Assembly: GCA_027257055.1 (NCBI GenBank)
Contig: JAPVLO010000518.1
Span: 1,426,001-1,490,000 of the forward strand
Direction of reading: 5' to 3'
Source of the DNA: Cephalopachus bancanus
Lineage: Eukaryota > Chordata > Mammalia > Primates > Tarsiidae
DNA: 64,000 bases
Made by a program: the position numbers and the translations under genes. The notes under the pieces are model-generated. The model saw nothing but the letters and a program-made list of their open reading frames with translations, had not been told where the DNA came from and made no database searches. Positions 23,112-35,279 of the stretch are shown piece after piece; the first letter of the stretch is position 1, and each line of letters begins with the position of its first letter.

Positions 23112-23622
23112 CAAGTTATTTATTTATTTTTAAAGATGTGGGGTACAATTCAGGGTTAGGATACAAATGTTCATTATGCAGGTACCCTTGTTGACGAGGT
23201 GTGCCCCCCTCTCACCTTCCCCGGCAGTTTCCCACTACTGCCAATCCTTTTCTTATAGTATTATGATAATTGTTCAAGGTCCACTTATGAGTGAGAATGT
23301 GAGATACTCGGTTCTTTGTTTCTCCGATAGATCACTCAGAATTATAGACTCTAAGTCCATCCAAGTTGCTGCAAAGTTCATAATTTTGTCCTTCTTTGTG
23401 GCTGCATAATATTCCATCGTGTATATGTACCACATTTTTTAAATGCAGTCCTCTTTCGATGGGCAGCACAGTTGATTCCATGTTTTTGCTGTTGTGAACA
23501 ATGTTGTAATAAACATGCATATACAGATACATTTTTCATAGAGTGGTTTGAGTTTCTCCGGGTATATTCCCAGTAGGGGAATTGTGGGGTCCTATGGAAG
23601 GTCGATTTTTAGATCTAAAAGA
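23112..23622 (-). mobile_element. L1 3' end, antisense (left arm of inverted pair)
   Basis: It runs from the rc tail (aaagatgtggggtacaattc) through the 3' UTR and ORF2 C-terminus (gcataatattccatcgtgta, gttgattccatgtttttgct) to ggtcgatttttagatct. Confidence 0.9.
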
Positions 23623-23691
23623 GGCCCTCTTTTGTTGTTCTTTGGAATGGGGGCCCTCATCTCTGCAGACATTGTTACTGCCTCAAGGTGT

Positions 23692-24128
23692 ATGTGACAC
23701 TCCTAAGAAAATATAATGATCACAATAGCAAGAACCTGGAAGCAACCATGCTGTCCATCAAAAGAGGACTGGATTAAAAAAGTGTGGTACATATACATGA
23801 TGGACTACTACGCAGCCATAAAAAAGAACAAAATCATTAATTTTGCAGCAACCTGGATGGACCTAGAGTCTATAATACCGAGTGATCTCTCACAGAAACA
23901 AAGATCTGAGTATCACATGTTCTCACTCATATAGTGGACCTTGAACATCCAGTGTAATACTATAAGAAAATGACTGACAGTGGTGGGAAACTATGGAGGG
24001 GAGGGGAAGAGAGATGGAATTAATGGTAGTAAATATCTGTCTAGGGATGGGGAGACACCTCTTATCAGCAAGGGTGCCTGAACGGAGCATATTTATATAC
24101 CTAACCCTTAACTGTACCCCACAATATC
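23692..24128 (+). mobile_element. L1 3' end, sense (right arm of inverted pair)
   Basis: It encodes the ORF2 end (ARTWKQPCCPSKEDWIKKVW, YYAAIKKNKIINFAATWMDL), then the 3' UTR with polypurine ggaggggaggggaagagaga and the end cctaacccttaactgtaccc. It is the same subfamily as the left arm, with opposite orientation. Confidence 0.92.
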
Positions 24129-24161
24129 ATTTTAAAAAATTGATTCAAATTTAAAAAATTA

Positions 24162-24445
24162 GCCGGGCTCGGTGGCTCAGCCTGTAATCCCGCGGCTTTG
24201 GGAGGCTGAGGTGAGTGGATTGCCTGAGCCCGCGGGTTTGAGACCCGCCTGGGCAGTGAGACCTCATCTCTACAATAAATCAAAAAATCAGCCGGGCATG
24301 GTAGCGCGTGCCTGTAATTCCGGCTACTTGGAAGGCTGAGGCGGAAGGACCGCCAGAGCCCAGCAGGTCGAGGCTGCGGTAGCCGGAAGCGGCCACTGCA
24401 CTCCAGTCTGGGCAACAGAGTGAGACTCCAACTCAAAAAAAAAAA
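24162..24445 (+). mobile_element. Young strepsirrhine-type Alu, sense
   Basis: It inserted at the tail of the preceding L1. The site aaatttaaaaaatta flanks it on both sides. Confidence 0.96.
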
Positions 24446-24784
24446 GAAATTTAAAAAATTAAATTAAATTAAACAAACAAAAAAACACAAATGTTACCAT
24501 TGAGGGAACTGAGTAAAAAAAAAAATACTTGGATCTTTTTGTGTTATTTTATTCTGCATGTTTACCTGTAATTACCTCAATAAAAATTTCAAGCATATAA
24601 AAATTTTTTTAAATTAAAAAAAAACACTGCAAAAAAAAAAGAAAGAAAATATAATGAGGAGAGAAGCAGCAAGAAGAAACCAAATTTATGAAGCATGTAC
24701 CTCTTGAGCTATGCCTCTTATACTTTAATGTGCACCTGAGTCATTTGGGAGCCTTGTCAAAATGCAAATTTAGATTTAGTAGAA

Positions 24785-25260
24785 CCAGAGTGGTATGCTA
24801 CATAACAAATTATTCTAAAACTAAGTGACTTAAGGCATCAAATATGTGTTACTTTACAGTTTCTGTGAGAAAGGAATTTGAGAGCAGCTTAGGTAAATGG
24901 TTCTGGCTCAGAATTTCTCATGAGGTTGCTCAAGACAAATGCCAGGAGGGATGCATTCATCATAAGACCTAACTAGAGCTGGATTCACTGTTTCCAAGAG
25001 GGCTCACTTACATGACTGTAAGCAAAAGGCTTCAGTTCTTCTCTGTCTATTGGCAAGAGGCTTCAGTTTTTTACTCAGCAGTCCTGCCCATAGACTGCTT
25101 GAATGTCCTTACTACATGTGGGCTGGCTTCCCTCAGAGTGGGAGATTGGAGAGACAGCAGGGAATAAAAGGCAATGCCCTTTATGACCTACTTTCAGAAA
25201 TCACACACCATCACTTCCACCATATTTTATTCACTAGAAGTAAGTTACTAAGGGAGGAGA
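24785..25260. repeat. Old interspersed repeat, unnamed
   Basis: ctacataacaaattattcta, aactaagtgacttaaggcat and cagtttctgtgagaaaggaa resemble the family at 11025-11750; tattttattcactagaagta is near its far end. Confidence 0.55.
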
Positions 25261-25487
25261 ATTTAGCTCTACTTTTTGAAGAGAGGAATGTCAAAGAATG
25301 GTATGGATATATATTTAAAACCATCACAGGTTTTAAAACCTGTTCCTAGGTAATGCTGGTGCTGGTCTTAGACCATATTCTGAGTAGAAGATATCAGAAA
25401 GGACCAGCCAGATTTTATTCGTATGATGCTTCATGTCTGGTACTATAAACTACCTTCTGAATAAGTCACCTTGAAATAACTACCTAA

Positions 25488-25526
<39 letters not shown>

Positions 25527-27361
25527 CTCATATTATTAAATGTAAACCATATTAACACAAATTAACAGACATGAGAAAAACTAAATTTTGAAGTGCCAGC
25601 ACCCTCAGTCATCCAGTATCACACTAAAAAGCCAGTAAGACATATTTTGAGCAAACATCAGAGATTAGAGACTAAAGCTTTTGCCAGACACTCCTCTACA
25701 TGACTAGAATAAAGACTAGAGACAGCCCCACTTCGGTTTTCTTTATGAACTTCTGTGTGACTCTGTTCCTTTCCCAGCATGTGGGTCTCACCTTGATCAA
25801 CTAAGTGTCTAACTCTTCTTCCCTACACCTGTATCCAGCATGCTATCTCCTCAAAGCATTCTGGTTTTTTAGCTATTTTTATCCTTTCATTCAGTTTGAT
25901 GAATTCTTGTATATTAAATATGGTAGGTTTAACTCTCCTGAGAGTTCTAATTGTAGTCTATTTGTCATTTTTTGTGCCTCGCGTTGTTGAGTCTCCCTTT
26001 GAGTCTTCATTGTGTGCTATTAATTAGCCTTGAACAATTTTCTTTAAAATAAGCATATATATATGTATATATTTAGCCTTACATTTTATTGTAATACTTT
26101 TTGAAACTTTACTTTATAAACTCTTTGCTATACCCAATATGATAAAGGAATTGAGAAGTACTAGTTAGTCAATAATAGGGAAATTAAAAGGTTGTATATA
26201 CCATACATGATTTCCAATTTTCCAAAGGGGTTACAATATAATAAAATTAAAATAACCAATATAATTTTGCTGAGAATAATCTCTATGAATACTCAATGAG
26301 TAATTTACAATTTCTAGTCATAATTATGAATATGCAAAGTCAGTCTTAGGAACAATGAAGGAATAGGCAATTAGATCAATACCCTCTATCACTCTGCCCT
26401 CTCCCTCCAAAATGCATATATAAAACTGTTCCTAAGACAGGCACAGTGTTGTTTCTAACATGGGCATTGATTTATACCTAGTCATATTTCATATTTTTCT
26501 ATATGTTACATATATGTGTTATATATATAATGTATAAGTATATATGTGTGTGTTAGTGTGTGTGTGTATGTAGTCCCACAGTTTTGTCCTTAGCAACTTG
26601 TTACTTCATTCAGCATTACCCCTTTTCTGTGTCCTCTTTTTAAAAAAAAAACTGCTTCTGGGAGGGATAGCACATGAGATCCCTTGCACTTTAAGGTGCA
26701 GTTCCCTGGATCATATTACCCTTGTGACAGGTGGAGGGGCATGGGTGGATGCGACAAGTAAGGGGGGAGAAGGTGAAACAGGGAACAGAAAGTCATAACT
26801 ACATTGGAGAGGAGTGAGTTTTTTTGTACTAATTTGGTTTCCCTTCGGCTTCAGTGACCAAGGTCTGACAAAGTGTGAATTGCGAGTAAAAGGATTTTTC
26901 TGCTTAATAGAATTTCAGCCTGGGCAGTGCTTCCTGCCTAGTGCTTCGGCAGCAGAGTGCTACTTGATTTTGTGCCAGGGAGATTGAGATATTTCTTCTG
27001 AGTATATAATAATGATATGAGACTTTGTAATGTTCAAAACAGAATCTCGAAATTCTAATACATGATCTGGAGCAGGCTTTTATGTTCTTCTTACCAACCT
27101 ACTCATCCCTCATACAAAGCTGAGTGGTCTTTAAGAGAGCTGTGTATTTTTTTCCTCCATTTCCTGGGAGCCAGTGCATTAGAAACTGTCAAGAAATTGA
27201 TGAGCCTTCAGGTCGACTAATTCATTCCTTGGAAGTTAGACGAATGTGCCCTCATTCTATGAGACACAATTTGAAGTCACTGCAGTTTCACCACTTAAGA
27301 AATACTGTTCCTTGCCTCTAGGAAAATGTCCAAGTAACTAGATTTATGTCTTTTAACTCAG

Positions 27362-27520
27362 GGCTTATTGTTCAGTATTCAAATGACAACGGGATACTCT
27401 GGCATTTGCTTCGAGAGTTGGACTTCATGTCATTTCTCGAACCACAGATCATTTCCATTGACCTGCCACGGGAAGCAAAGACACCCGCCACAGCATTTCG
27501 ATGGTGGCAACCGCAACATG
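27362..27520 (+). CDS. RELN: Reelin exon e4 (repeat 3B, Asp-box/BNR motif)
   Basis: This 159-bp exon encodes [20 protein letters not shown], then [20 protein letters not shown] and [10 protein letters not shown], human residues about 1531-1584. SNDNGILW is an Asp-box (BNR) hairpin, S-x-D-x-G-x-x-W, found in each reelin subrepeat. The acceptor is ctcag and the donor gtaagt; it enters and leaves in phase 1. Arg replaces Gln in IDLP(R)EAK compared with my memory of human. Only 188 bp separate it from e5. Confidence 0.97.
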
Positions 27521-27708
27521 GTAAGTTACTGCTCACTCCAAATTTCCTGGTAGCTTTTAGATGCTACAGTATCCACAGCCACTTTGTGTTATATGTTTCT
27601 TAATTGCTGTCAATTTCTAGACAATTTGATTTAAAAGTACAGTCATAAAGATATTCATATTGCTATGTAATGAACCTTCTCTAACTGCCTTTATTCATCT
27701 GATTGCAG
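27521..27708 (+). other. RELN: RELN intron e4-e5 (188 bp)
   Basis: Short intron with nothing beyond its splice signals. Confidence 0.95.
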
Positions 27709-27897
27709 GCAAGCATTCAGCCCAATGGGCTTTGGATGATGTCCTTATAGGAATGAATGACAGCTCTCAAACTGGGTTTCAAGACAAATTTGATGGCTCT
27801 ATAGATTTACAAGCCAACTGGTATCGAATCCAAGGAGGTCAAGTCGATATTGACTGTCTCTCTATGGATACTGCCCTGATATTTGCTGAAAACATAG
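27709..27897 (+). CDS. RELN: Reelin exon e5 (3B end, repeat 4A start)
   Basis: This 189-bp exon closes subrepeat 3B with [20 protein letters not shown]. It opens subrepeat 4A with [19 protein letters not shown] and [18 protein letters not shown], human residues about 1584-1647. NDS is a possible N-glycosylation sequon. Acceptor gattgcag and donor gtatac are acceptable, and both ends are phase 1. The boundary between tandem reelin repeats 3 and 4 falls inside this exon rather than at a splice site. Confidence 0.97.
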
Positions 27898-28558
27898 GTA
27901 TACATTACCACCAAATAAGGAAAGAATATTTGATTAACTAGAGAACTAAAGTAGCTAACACTCAAGAGGAAAATATTTAATGCAAAACTGTGTGCCTAAC
28001 TACCTGCACTGAGAGAAGTTCTTGGGAAAAAAGATTTGTATTGTCCTCCTATAACTTGGTGACCCCAGGGACTCAGTTTTTGTTGGAACTGTCCTTCACA
28101 GAACATGGAGTAAACTTTCTTAAAAGTAGAGCAAAACAAAAAAGTCTCTAGGAAGACATTCCCATGTTTCATAATTTGCAGAATTACAGGGAAAAAATTA
28201 ATATTTAAAGTGGTAGCTCTCCCAGTTACCCTAATTTGATCATTACACGTGCATGCATGTCTCAAACTATCACACATACCCCAAAAATATGTACAGCTAT
28301 GCTATATCATCTTTTTAAAAGATTCGCGTCAGCCCTTTTCCAAGGTGGTAGTGCTTTGCAGGTTAGCAGCCTTCTATATTTCTGAATCCATGGTGACCAA
28401 ATAAAAACAGAATGTAAGAAGAAAAATCAAAGCACATATGAGGCACTAAACACATGCCATGACTTTTGTTTGCTGTTGAAAATGTTGATTATAAGCATAA
28501 ATGCCAAATAAGAAAAGAGTGCAATTATATGCTGCCATTACACTTTTTGTTTTTGTAG
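27898..28558 (+). other. RELN: RELN intron e5-e6
   Basis: 661 bp; it carries an old L1 3' remnant at about 28205-28320 (ccctaatttgatcattacac, acataccccaaaaatatgta, cagctatgctat). Confidence 0.85.
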
Positions 28559-28832
28559 GAAAACCTCGTTATGCTGAGACCTGGGATTTTCACGTGTCAG
28601 CCTCTACCTTCCTGCAGTTTGAAATGAGCATGGGCTGTAGCAAGCCCTTCAGCAACTCCCACAGCGTGCAGCTCCAGTATTCTCTGAACAACGGCAGGGA
28701 CTGGCATCTTGTCACCGAAGAGTGTGTTCCTCCAACCATTGGCTGTCTACAGTATGCAGAAAGTTCAATTTACACCTCGGAGAGATTCCAGAATTGGAAG
28801 CGAATCACTGTCTACCTTCCACTCTCCACCAT
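28559..28832 (+). CDS. RELN: Reelin exon e6 (body of repeat 4A)
   Basis: This 274-bp exon encodes most of subrepeat 4[16 protein letters not shown], the core strand [19 protein letters not shown], the Asp-box SLNNGRDW, the cysteine-bearing ECVPPTIGC and the strand [15 protein letters not shown], human residues about 1647-1738. It enters in phase 1 and leaves in phase 2 inside an isoleucine codon (AT|T). The acceptor is tttttgtag and the donor gtgaga. The frame is open throughout, and the exon is the longest complete one in the window. Confidence 0.97.
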
Positions 28833-31146
28833 GTGAGAATTGTCATTTGGCTACATGTCAGAACTTTGGGTATCTGTCACTTAATTTGAAAATAATTGTA
28901 ATTCCACTTGGGGATTCTATTATTCTTTCCTGATAATTATACATGGAAAGTGCCAAGAAGAAAAAAAATACAAGATGCTGTGGGTTGCGGTTTTTAAATC
29001 TGGCTAGAGAAAAGTTTTATAAGCCTGAACTTTTCTGATTTTTGGCAACATAGAGAGGTCCACCAGATACAGTTTTTATGCTGTTGTAAAAATAAGTCTC
29101 TACCCACAAACCCGACTGACACTGATTCACATTAAGCAGTCTGAGAAATTACCACACATAGGATAGTACCCTTAGTTTTTTTTCATCTCGGTACCACAAT
29201 ACAAATAAAAGGTTGGTTCCTTTGGAATGTGCATATCATTTTGCATATGTTTTCCCCTCCCCAGCATTTCAGATCACACTCAAGAGCTGTACTGACTTAC
29301 AGCAGGCTCCCACTTTTGTGGCATAGGCATGTGGATATTTAAGGATCTTTCTAGGAACTGATGTGTGCTGTGGTGACTGGTTAGAGATGGTGTCATCCTG
29401 GTACTGCTGCCCACAGTTTCTTGCCTCTCCCTTCCTGTGCTTTGTTCTGAATAGCAGGGAAATTGGCCTCTGCAGATTGCATTCCCCAACCTCCCATATC
29501 CGTAGGCAAGAGATTGGAAGGCGGAATTAGGGAATAAATCAGGGCATTCCTCCCCTCCCTTTTCTGCCTCCAGTGTATCTTGGCCAACTTATGTGGCTCC
29601 ATCTCCCCCCAGATGGCCCTCCAGGTGACCTTGATCCCTAGGTATCAGCAATAATGTCTCCTCCTTGTTCCTCCAGCCTTGGACTTGTAGTGAGTGGCTT
29701 CCTGACTTTACTAAATTCTGATTTCCCCAGTACCTCTGTAGGCCTCTCAGTTCTGCCACTAACTATGCATCCAGTTCCTTGCATCACATTCTTTCTGTGC
29801 TAAATCTTTATAGTAGTTTCTGTTTCTCTGGTTCAATTCTGATTCAAAGATGCTCAACCAAATGGCAAGAAAGAAGGCAGGAAATCAAAGCGTTTTAGTG
29901 CTTAGCCTGTCATAGTTTCCTTTGACTACTAGAGCTTTAAATGGTGCTTGCTTATCCCCATTTATTTTTTATTCAGAAACATTAATTGAATATCTGTTGT
30001 GTTTTAAGCATTCTGATATTAAATGAATTAAGCTAATGCCAGGATCCTAATATATTATTAAAGTCCTGCATTGCCTGACTTTAATATACATTCTGAGAAG
30101 TGTATCATTAGGCAATTTCATCATCATGAGAACTTGGCCTTGACAATGAATGTCTTGGGAAACACTGAGGGGTGCTCAACAGAGGGATGATGTGATTTGA
30201 TTTCCATTTTAAAGCCACCTTGATGTCAGCTATGTCACAATGAAGGAGGATTTGTGTAGGGGAAACAACAGTACCTGGAATGGTGCTACTGAAATTCTAT
30301 ATCAGGTAGACAGGGCTTCACATTCCAAATAACTGACTAACAAACTTCAGCTATGCAAGCTGTTCCTTAATGAGGGACCATTACTGTTGTTTGGTGGGCT
30401 GTATCTATTTTTGGGCAAAATAGTCTTATGACCAACCCAATATACTCCAAATAGCAGATTGCAAAAACAATAGAAAATCAGGGAATGCCTCACACCGTTC
30501 TGGGTCCTCAGCTTTAGAAAGGCAGACTCTCAAGCACCAAATCAGAGAGCAGAAGTATCATAGGGATTTCATTTACTCTCAGAAACCATGGAGGGGCAGC
30601 AGAGTAGGGAGCTCACTGCCAAAACTTGGTAGCATCCTAACTGTTCTTTGTTCATCTTCAAGCTCTGAATAGCATAAACAGCCTGAAAGCAAAAAGGGAA
30701 ATTCTGCATGTATTTTAGTATTTACTAAATCAATAGTTCAAAATAACTTTTCTGCCTCTCACTTGTGTTTATAGAATCTCATATGAAAGAAGTGGTGAAA
30801 TATTTAAATAGTATGTTTTCTACTCTCCTGTTTACAGGTCAAGAGAAAACAGCATTAGTAAAGGTATCTGACCTCAAACCAGGCAAAGTGGGGAACAAAG
30901 GAGGCCCAAACTTTACTTGTACAATGCCCATTTGTATACCTAATCCTGAATTATACCCCACATCTTTAAAATAAAATATTTTTTAAAAGAGAGAGAGAAA
31001 ATAGAATGCACTACTTAGTAGGAAAATAAAGTGTTTCAAAGAGGAGGCAACTGGGAAAAGGCACTTTAAGGGTAAAGGGAATTAAAATAAATGTCCTTGT
31101 GCCCTCAAAGTTGCTTGTCAAATCAATGGTGTGTTTTCTTGGTTAG
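28833..31146 (+). other. RELN: RELN intron e6-e7
   Basis: 2.3 kb. A possible old LTR- or L1-like stretch lies at 29280-29860 (agtagtttctgtttctctgg near its right end), family unresolved. A young L1 tail lies at 30862-30985. Confidence 0.8.
30862..30985 (+). mobile_element. 5'-truncated L1 tail, sense
   Basis: tctgacctcaaaccaggcaa, gtggggaacaaaggaggccc, ctaatcctgaattatacccc and acatctttaaaataaaat match, in sense, the 3' end of the large L1 at 57155-57280. Only about 120 bp are present, ending 160 bp before e7. Confidence 0.85.
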
Positions 31147-31287
31147 TTCTCCCAGAACCCGGTTCAGATGGATTCAGGCCAACTACACTGTGGGAGCTGA
31201 TTCCTGGTCTATTGATAACATTGTCCTGGCCTCAGGGTGCCCTTGGATGTGCTCAGGACGAGGAATTTGTGATGCTGGACACTGTGT
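31147..31287 (+). CDS. RELN: Reelin exon e7 (4A end and EGF4)
   Basis: This 141-bp exon encodes [20 protein letters not shown] and [19 protein letters not shown], then the first part of EGF4 (ICDAGHC), human residues about 1738-1784. NYT is a sequon. It enters in phase 2 immediately before the RFRW strand, the same place where e1 and e14 enter. It leaves in phase 2 inside valine (GT|G). The donor is gtaagt. Ile and His replace Val and Arg relative to remembered human (IDN-I-V, AG-H-C). An L1 tail ends only about 160 bp upstream. Confidence 0.97.
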
Positions 31288-31393
31288 GTAAGTTAATAAA
31301 ACTGGCAGTTTCATTCCTTGCAATGCAAAAATAAAAATGGCTTGTTGAACTCATGACAAATAATGCCTTTTCTCCACTCTCTCTCTTTCTTAG

Positions 31394-31571
31394 GTGTGAT
31401 CGGGGATTTGGTGGACCCTACTGTGTTCCTGTTGTTCCTCTGCCCTCGATTCTTAAAGATGATTTCAATGGAAACTTACATCCTGACCTCTGGCCTGAAG
31501 TTTATGGTGCAGAGAGGGGGAATCTGAATGGTGAAACCATCAAATCTGGAACATCTCTCATTTTTAAAGGG
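31394..31571 (+). CDS. RELN: Reelin exon e8 (EGF4 end, repeat 4B start)
   Basis: This 178-bp exon lies 106 bp after e7. It completes EGF4 ([10 protein letters not shown]) and opens subrepeat 4B with [29 protein letters not shown] and SGTSLIFKG, human residues about 1785-1844. The acceptor is ctttcttag. The donor reads GGG|gtcaga, with C at +3, weaker than the other donors here. The placement is fixed by frame: e9 begins with GAA GGA CTA, giving FKG-EGLRML across the join. Confidence 0.95.
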
Positions 31572-34500
31572 GTCAGATAAGATTCTACTTCTCTACACTA
31601 CTATTAACCCTCCCTTCTTCACTCCTCATTCCCCACAAATGTGTTTCTGATTCTGTTCAAATGACATGTTATTTTATACATAGTTATTGACTTCTAGCCC
31701 AAACTATGTTTCTTCTTCCATTCAGTGTAGTTATTTTTATGATCACTTGAACATAAAATTTTTCCCCTGCTTTAGTGATCATTTCTTCCTTAACCTTCTT
31801 CTGGAATTACATTTATAAATTTATATGAATACAATTTTTAGAATCTAGACTTATATAATCTAGAATTTTATGTTATTACATATTTAACTTGCAATATTCT
31901 TAAAACTGACTTTCTGAAAGGTCTTTACTTTTTCTTTCCTTCCTTTTTTTGTTTCTTTCAGTAGAACTCTCTGATGACTTTAAGAACACCAAATGTTTAA
32001 GTCAAGTTAAATAACTTTCTTAAACAATGTTAATATATTTTTGTATTTCAACCTACATGTCTGGTTGGAGAGATGTTAAACAATTGTGTGAAACTCTGTG
32101 TTAAGCTGGCATACCTCCATATGTGAATATATGCTACATTCCATCTCTCTCAGCATGGGGAAATTGAATGATCTAGGTGTGCAAATGACATCTTTCACAA
32201 AAATCTGCATGGGTTCCTATGCAACCTTAATTATTAACACCTAACATTTAGAAAATTAGACACCTTGGAACTATTTCAATTATAGTTATTAGATGCCAAT
32301 TATCATCTTTGTTTGAATCCAAATTCCCCTCAAGTTTTGGATGAGAAATAAAAAGTGTTTAGGGCCTAAGAGATTTGCAAGACCTTGAGAGTTTTGAGGG
32401 ACTGAAGACACTGAGGTAGAATATTTCAGAATGGAATCTCCTGGTTTGTGGTTTTAGTCTTGTCTAACGTTAGCTTTCATTACCACTAACTCACTTCTGA
32501 AGCAGTTGACAAGATTAAAAAGCAGAAGCCCTGTAACTTTTCATGATTCAAAGATCTTTACCTGCTACATTTTTAAGCAGTCGAATTTTCCTGGTGCTTA
32601 GATCCTATAAATGAGAAAGACACATAGTCTTCTATAGTTTCCCTTTAACCATCCAAAAGCAAGAGCAGCCAAGCATTATATGTGTTAGACATACTATCTA
32701 TCAGCTCTGCAAGATGTAGAGAGGGCTCAGCGTGTGCTATTCAATAGGTTGCAGTTTGACCTAGAAAGGCATTCGTTCGTGAAAAAGGAAATGATAGTTT
32801 CTTTTTAATGTTTATAGATTCAGGAGTACTATCAGCTATTAAAATAGCTTGTTGGTTGCAGAAGAATTCCTCATACTTAGCACAAATGGATCGCTGAACC
32901 TGGAGAAAGGAAGTGAAAAGAAACCTTTCTGTGTGAACTAGAATATATGCAGCAATCGGACTTGACAGGTCCACCACATAGATATCAATACCAAGTGCTA
33001 GCCCATAAGCAAATAATGCAAATTTGAAAGGAAGATACTTTCAGATTACAGATCACGCTCGTTTTCAACAAATGCAGTGTCAAATGAAATGAGTCCTTTT
33101 ATTGGTGACTTGTATTTGCCCAGGGAAACAATTTTATATTTTCATTCCATAATTAAGGGGGAAGAATAATAAAATTCCTTTATCTTGATGATAGCAAGGT
33201 ATATTTGTTAGCTGAGTCTATCAACTATCTACCTCAAAGCTTTTTCATCCCAAGCTGAGGAAGCCAGCTTTCCTCTCAACCTCAACTTCCACATGGCACC
33301 AACTTGTAAAAGAATTTAAGGCTTTATGCTTGTAAGTATATGAGGAAGTGGGTCAAGACCTGAAGTCATGAAGGACATGCACTGATGAGGTAACATGGAC
33401 TGAGCAGGGCAGTATATCGGGCATAAAAGAACAGCAAAGACTGAAAATATAAGACTTTTACATGGCAGGCATCTATGAGTGAATCACAATGCATGAATCT
33501 GTGCTTTGCGAAGTTATGAGATGGGAATAAATGCGTTTGCTTTTTCATTAGAAATTCAAATGATTCTGAAATTCTAAACTTTACATTATTTGATTTTTTC
33601 TCCCAAAACCAAAAAAAGATTTAATAAACAAAACATTGGTATCTTATGAAGGTTAGATGATAAGGTTCAAAATCTGACATATCTGGGTTTGAGTCCTACC
33701 ATCACCACTTATAAACTATATAATCTTGTACCCCTCTGAGTTTCAGTTTTCTTATCTACAACATGAGAATAATAGCATCTTTCTCTTGGTAGTTCTGCAT
33801 TCTTTAAAGAAGTGAAGTGTCTATTTTATAACCCAGCATGTGTAGGCACTCAGTATATGATTACTATTGTGAAACTTGCTCTACTTAATTATTTATTTTT
33901 TTAACTATTGAGGAATGCAGTCTATAATAAATGTGAAGAAGAAAAGAAAATATTTGCACTTTCTGGCTAAAATTACATGTGGTATTTGTTGGCTGATAAG
34001 AAATCAGTTGACAATGTCCACTCAGTATCATACAGCAGTGCATCCTTGAAGAGTCACTTCATTCAGAAGTTGCAGCTGAGAAAGTACAAGTCTTACTTGG
34101 ACCTTAGGACGTTTACATAGTGAAATTCTATGCTGCTGGCTTTCATTGCAATCCTTTGTACACACGAAGAAAAAAAACTTTCTGAGCTGTCAATCCCGGG
34201 CAACCAGAAATAGTTAATTAGCAGAAAAAATTACTAAAGCTAATGTGATCTCTTTCCTTGCCCGTTGGCTTCTTTGCACGGATGGTTACAGCCTGAGCAT
34301 GGGGACTTGCCTTAGTTATGCCTTATTTAACTTGACGGACTAGGGGGTGTTGTTGTGTCAGCCTGAATGAAAGCCCCCGGGGCTGTCAGAGCGTCAGAGT
34401 GAGCAAAGGAGTAGTAAGTTCCTAAGACTCCTTGGAACCCTGAAAAAGTTACCTATTAGTTCTTGGCTTCCAGCAGGAGCACTTGGCACATTTTCCATCT

Positions 34501-34851
34501 GCTTCCTCGTTACTCCTCTCACAACATGCTGTGATCAAAGGAGGCTATTTTTAAAAGGGCCTGTAGATATGTAATGCTATCATTTTTGCACTGCCTTTTA
34601 TAAAAGTCACAGCAAAGTCTGACTTACAGTTGAGACAATGAAATTGTGTTATTCAGGCACTGGAAATGAAAGCCATTAAGGAGGGAGAACAGGGACCATT
34701 CAATTTTTCCTTTTAAACTGAACAAAATTTGCTTCTTGGTCATTATGTGTATTTTTTACTTAAGCTAATGCAAGTGGAGTATATAAAATCAAAGGATTAT
34801 AATTTTGCAAATGAAATAAGGTTGCTTAACATGTTTGTTTTTTGTTTTCAG
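31572..34851 (+). other. RELN: RELN intron e8-e9
   Basis: 3.3 kb, largely free of recognisable repeats except a MIR at 33645-33875. The stretch 34000-34640 is GC-richer than its surroundings and is discussed in the findings. Confidence 0.8.
33645..33875 (+). repeat. MIR, sense
   Basis: ctgggtttgagtcctaccat, ccacttataaactatataat, ctctgagtttcagttttctt, atctacaacatgagaataat and gtaggcactcagtatatgat follow the sense MIR order. Confidence 0.78.
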
Positions 34852-34936
34852 GAAGGACTAAGGATGCTTATTTCAAGAGATCTAGATTGTACCAATACTA
34901 TGTATGTCCAGTTTTCACTTAGATTTATAGCAAAAG
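34852..34936 (+). CDS. RELN: Reelin exon e9 (repeat 4B strand segment)
   Basis: This 85-bp exon begins in phase 0 and encodes [20 protein letters not shown] and FSLRFIAK, human residues about 1845-1872. It leaves in phase 1, and the last G joins GT of e10 to give glycine where I recall serine in human (residue 1873). The acceptor is tttgttttcag and the donor gtgagt. The corresponding stretch of 5B ([14 protein letters not shown]) sits inside e15, so the e8/e9 intron position is not shared by the two B subrepeats. Confidence 0.96.
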
Positions 34937-35279
34937 GTGAGTCATTTCTATGGGTATGAAGTCATGATTTTTCTTCAAGAAAATTTCCTCATGCACCATT
35001 TCTCCTTTACAAAGAAATAACAGATTTAAGGCCTGTAAGTTTTGTTATATGGAAGAACTCAAATATATTTGTGTATATAAATGTTCACAATTTTTAGATA
35101 TAAGTTTATATTAATATAAGGATAAGAAAACTACTGATTTTAAATAATTTCATTTAGCTGTAGTAATCATATTATTTCTATGGTAGCTAAATTTATCATT
35201 CTGTCCCTGAGTCTTTCTACCACTACTTTCTAGCTATAAGAATTTTAAGCTTAAAAAATTTTAACTACTAAAAATTTGG

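Larger units (their letters stand above)
20582..27361 (+). other. RELN: RELN intron e3-e4
   Basis: 6.8 kb. It contains MIR, L2-like, (CTTC)n, an inverted L1 pair, an Alu, an old repeat, (CT)n at 25495-25520 and TA/TG-rich tracts at 26045-26075 and 26500-26575. The remaining stretches (21860-23035, 25261-27361) show nothing I can name. Confidence 0.85.
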
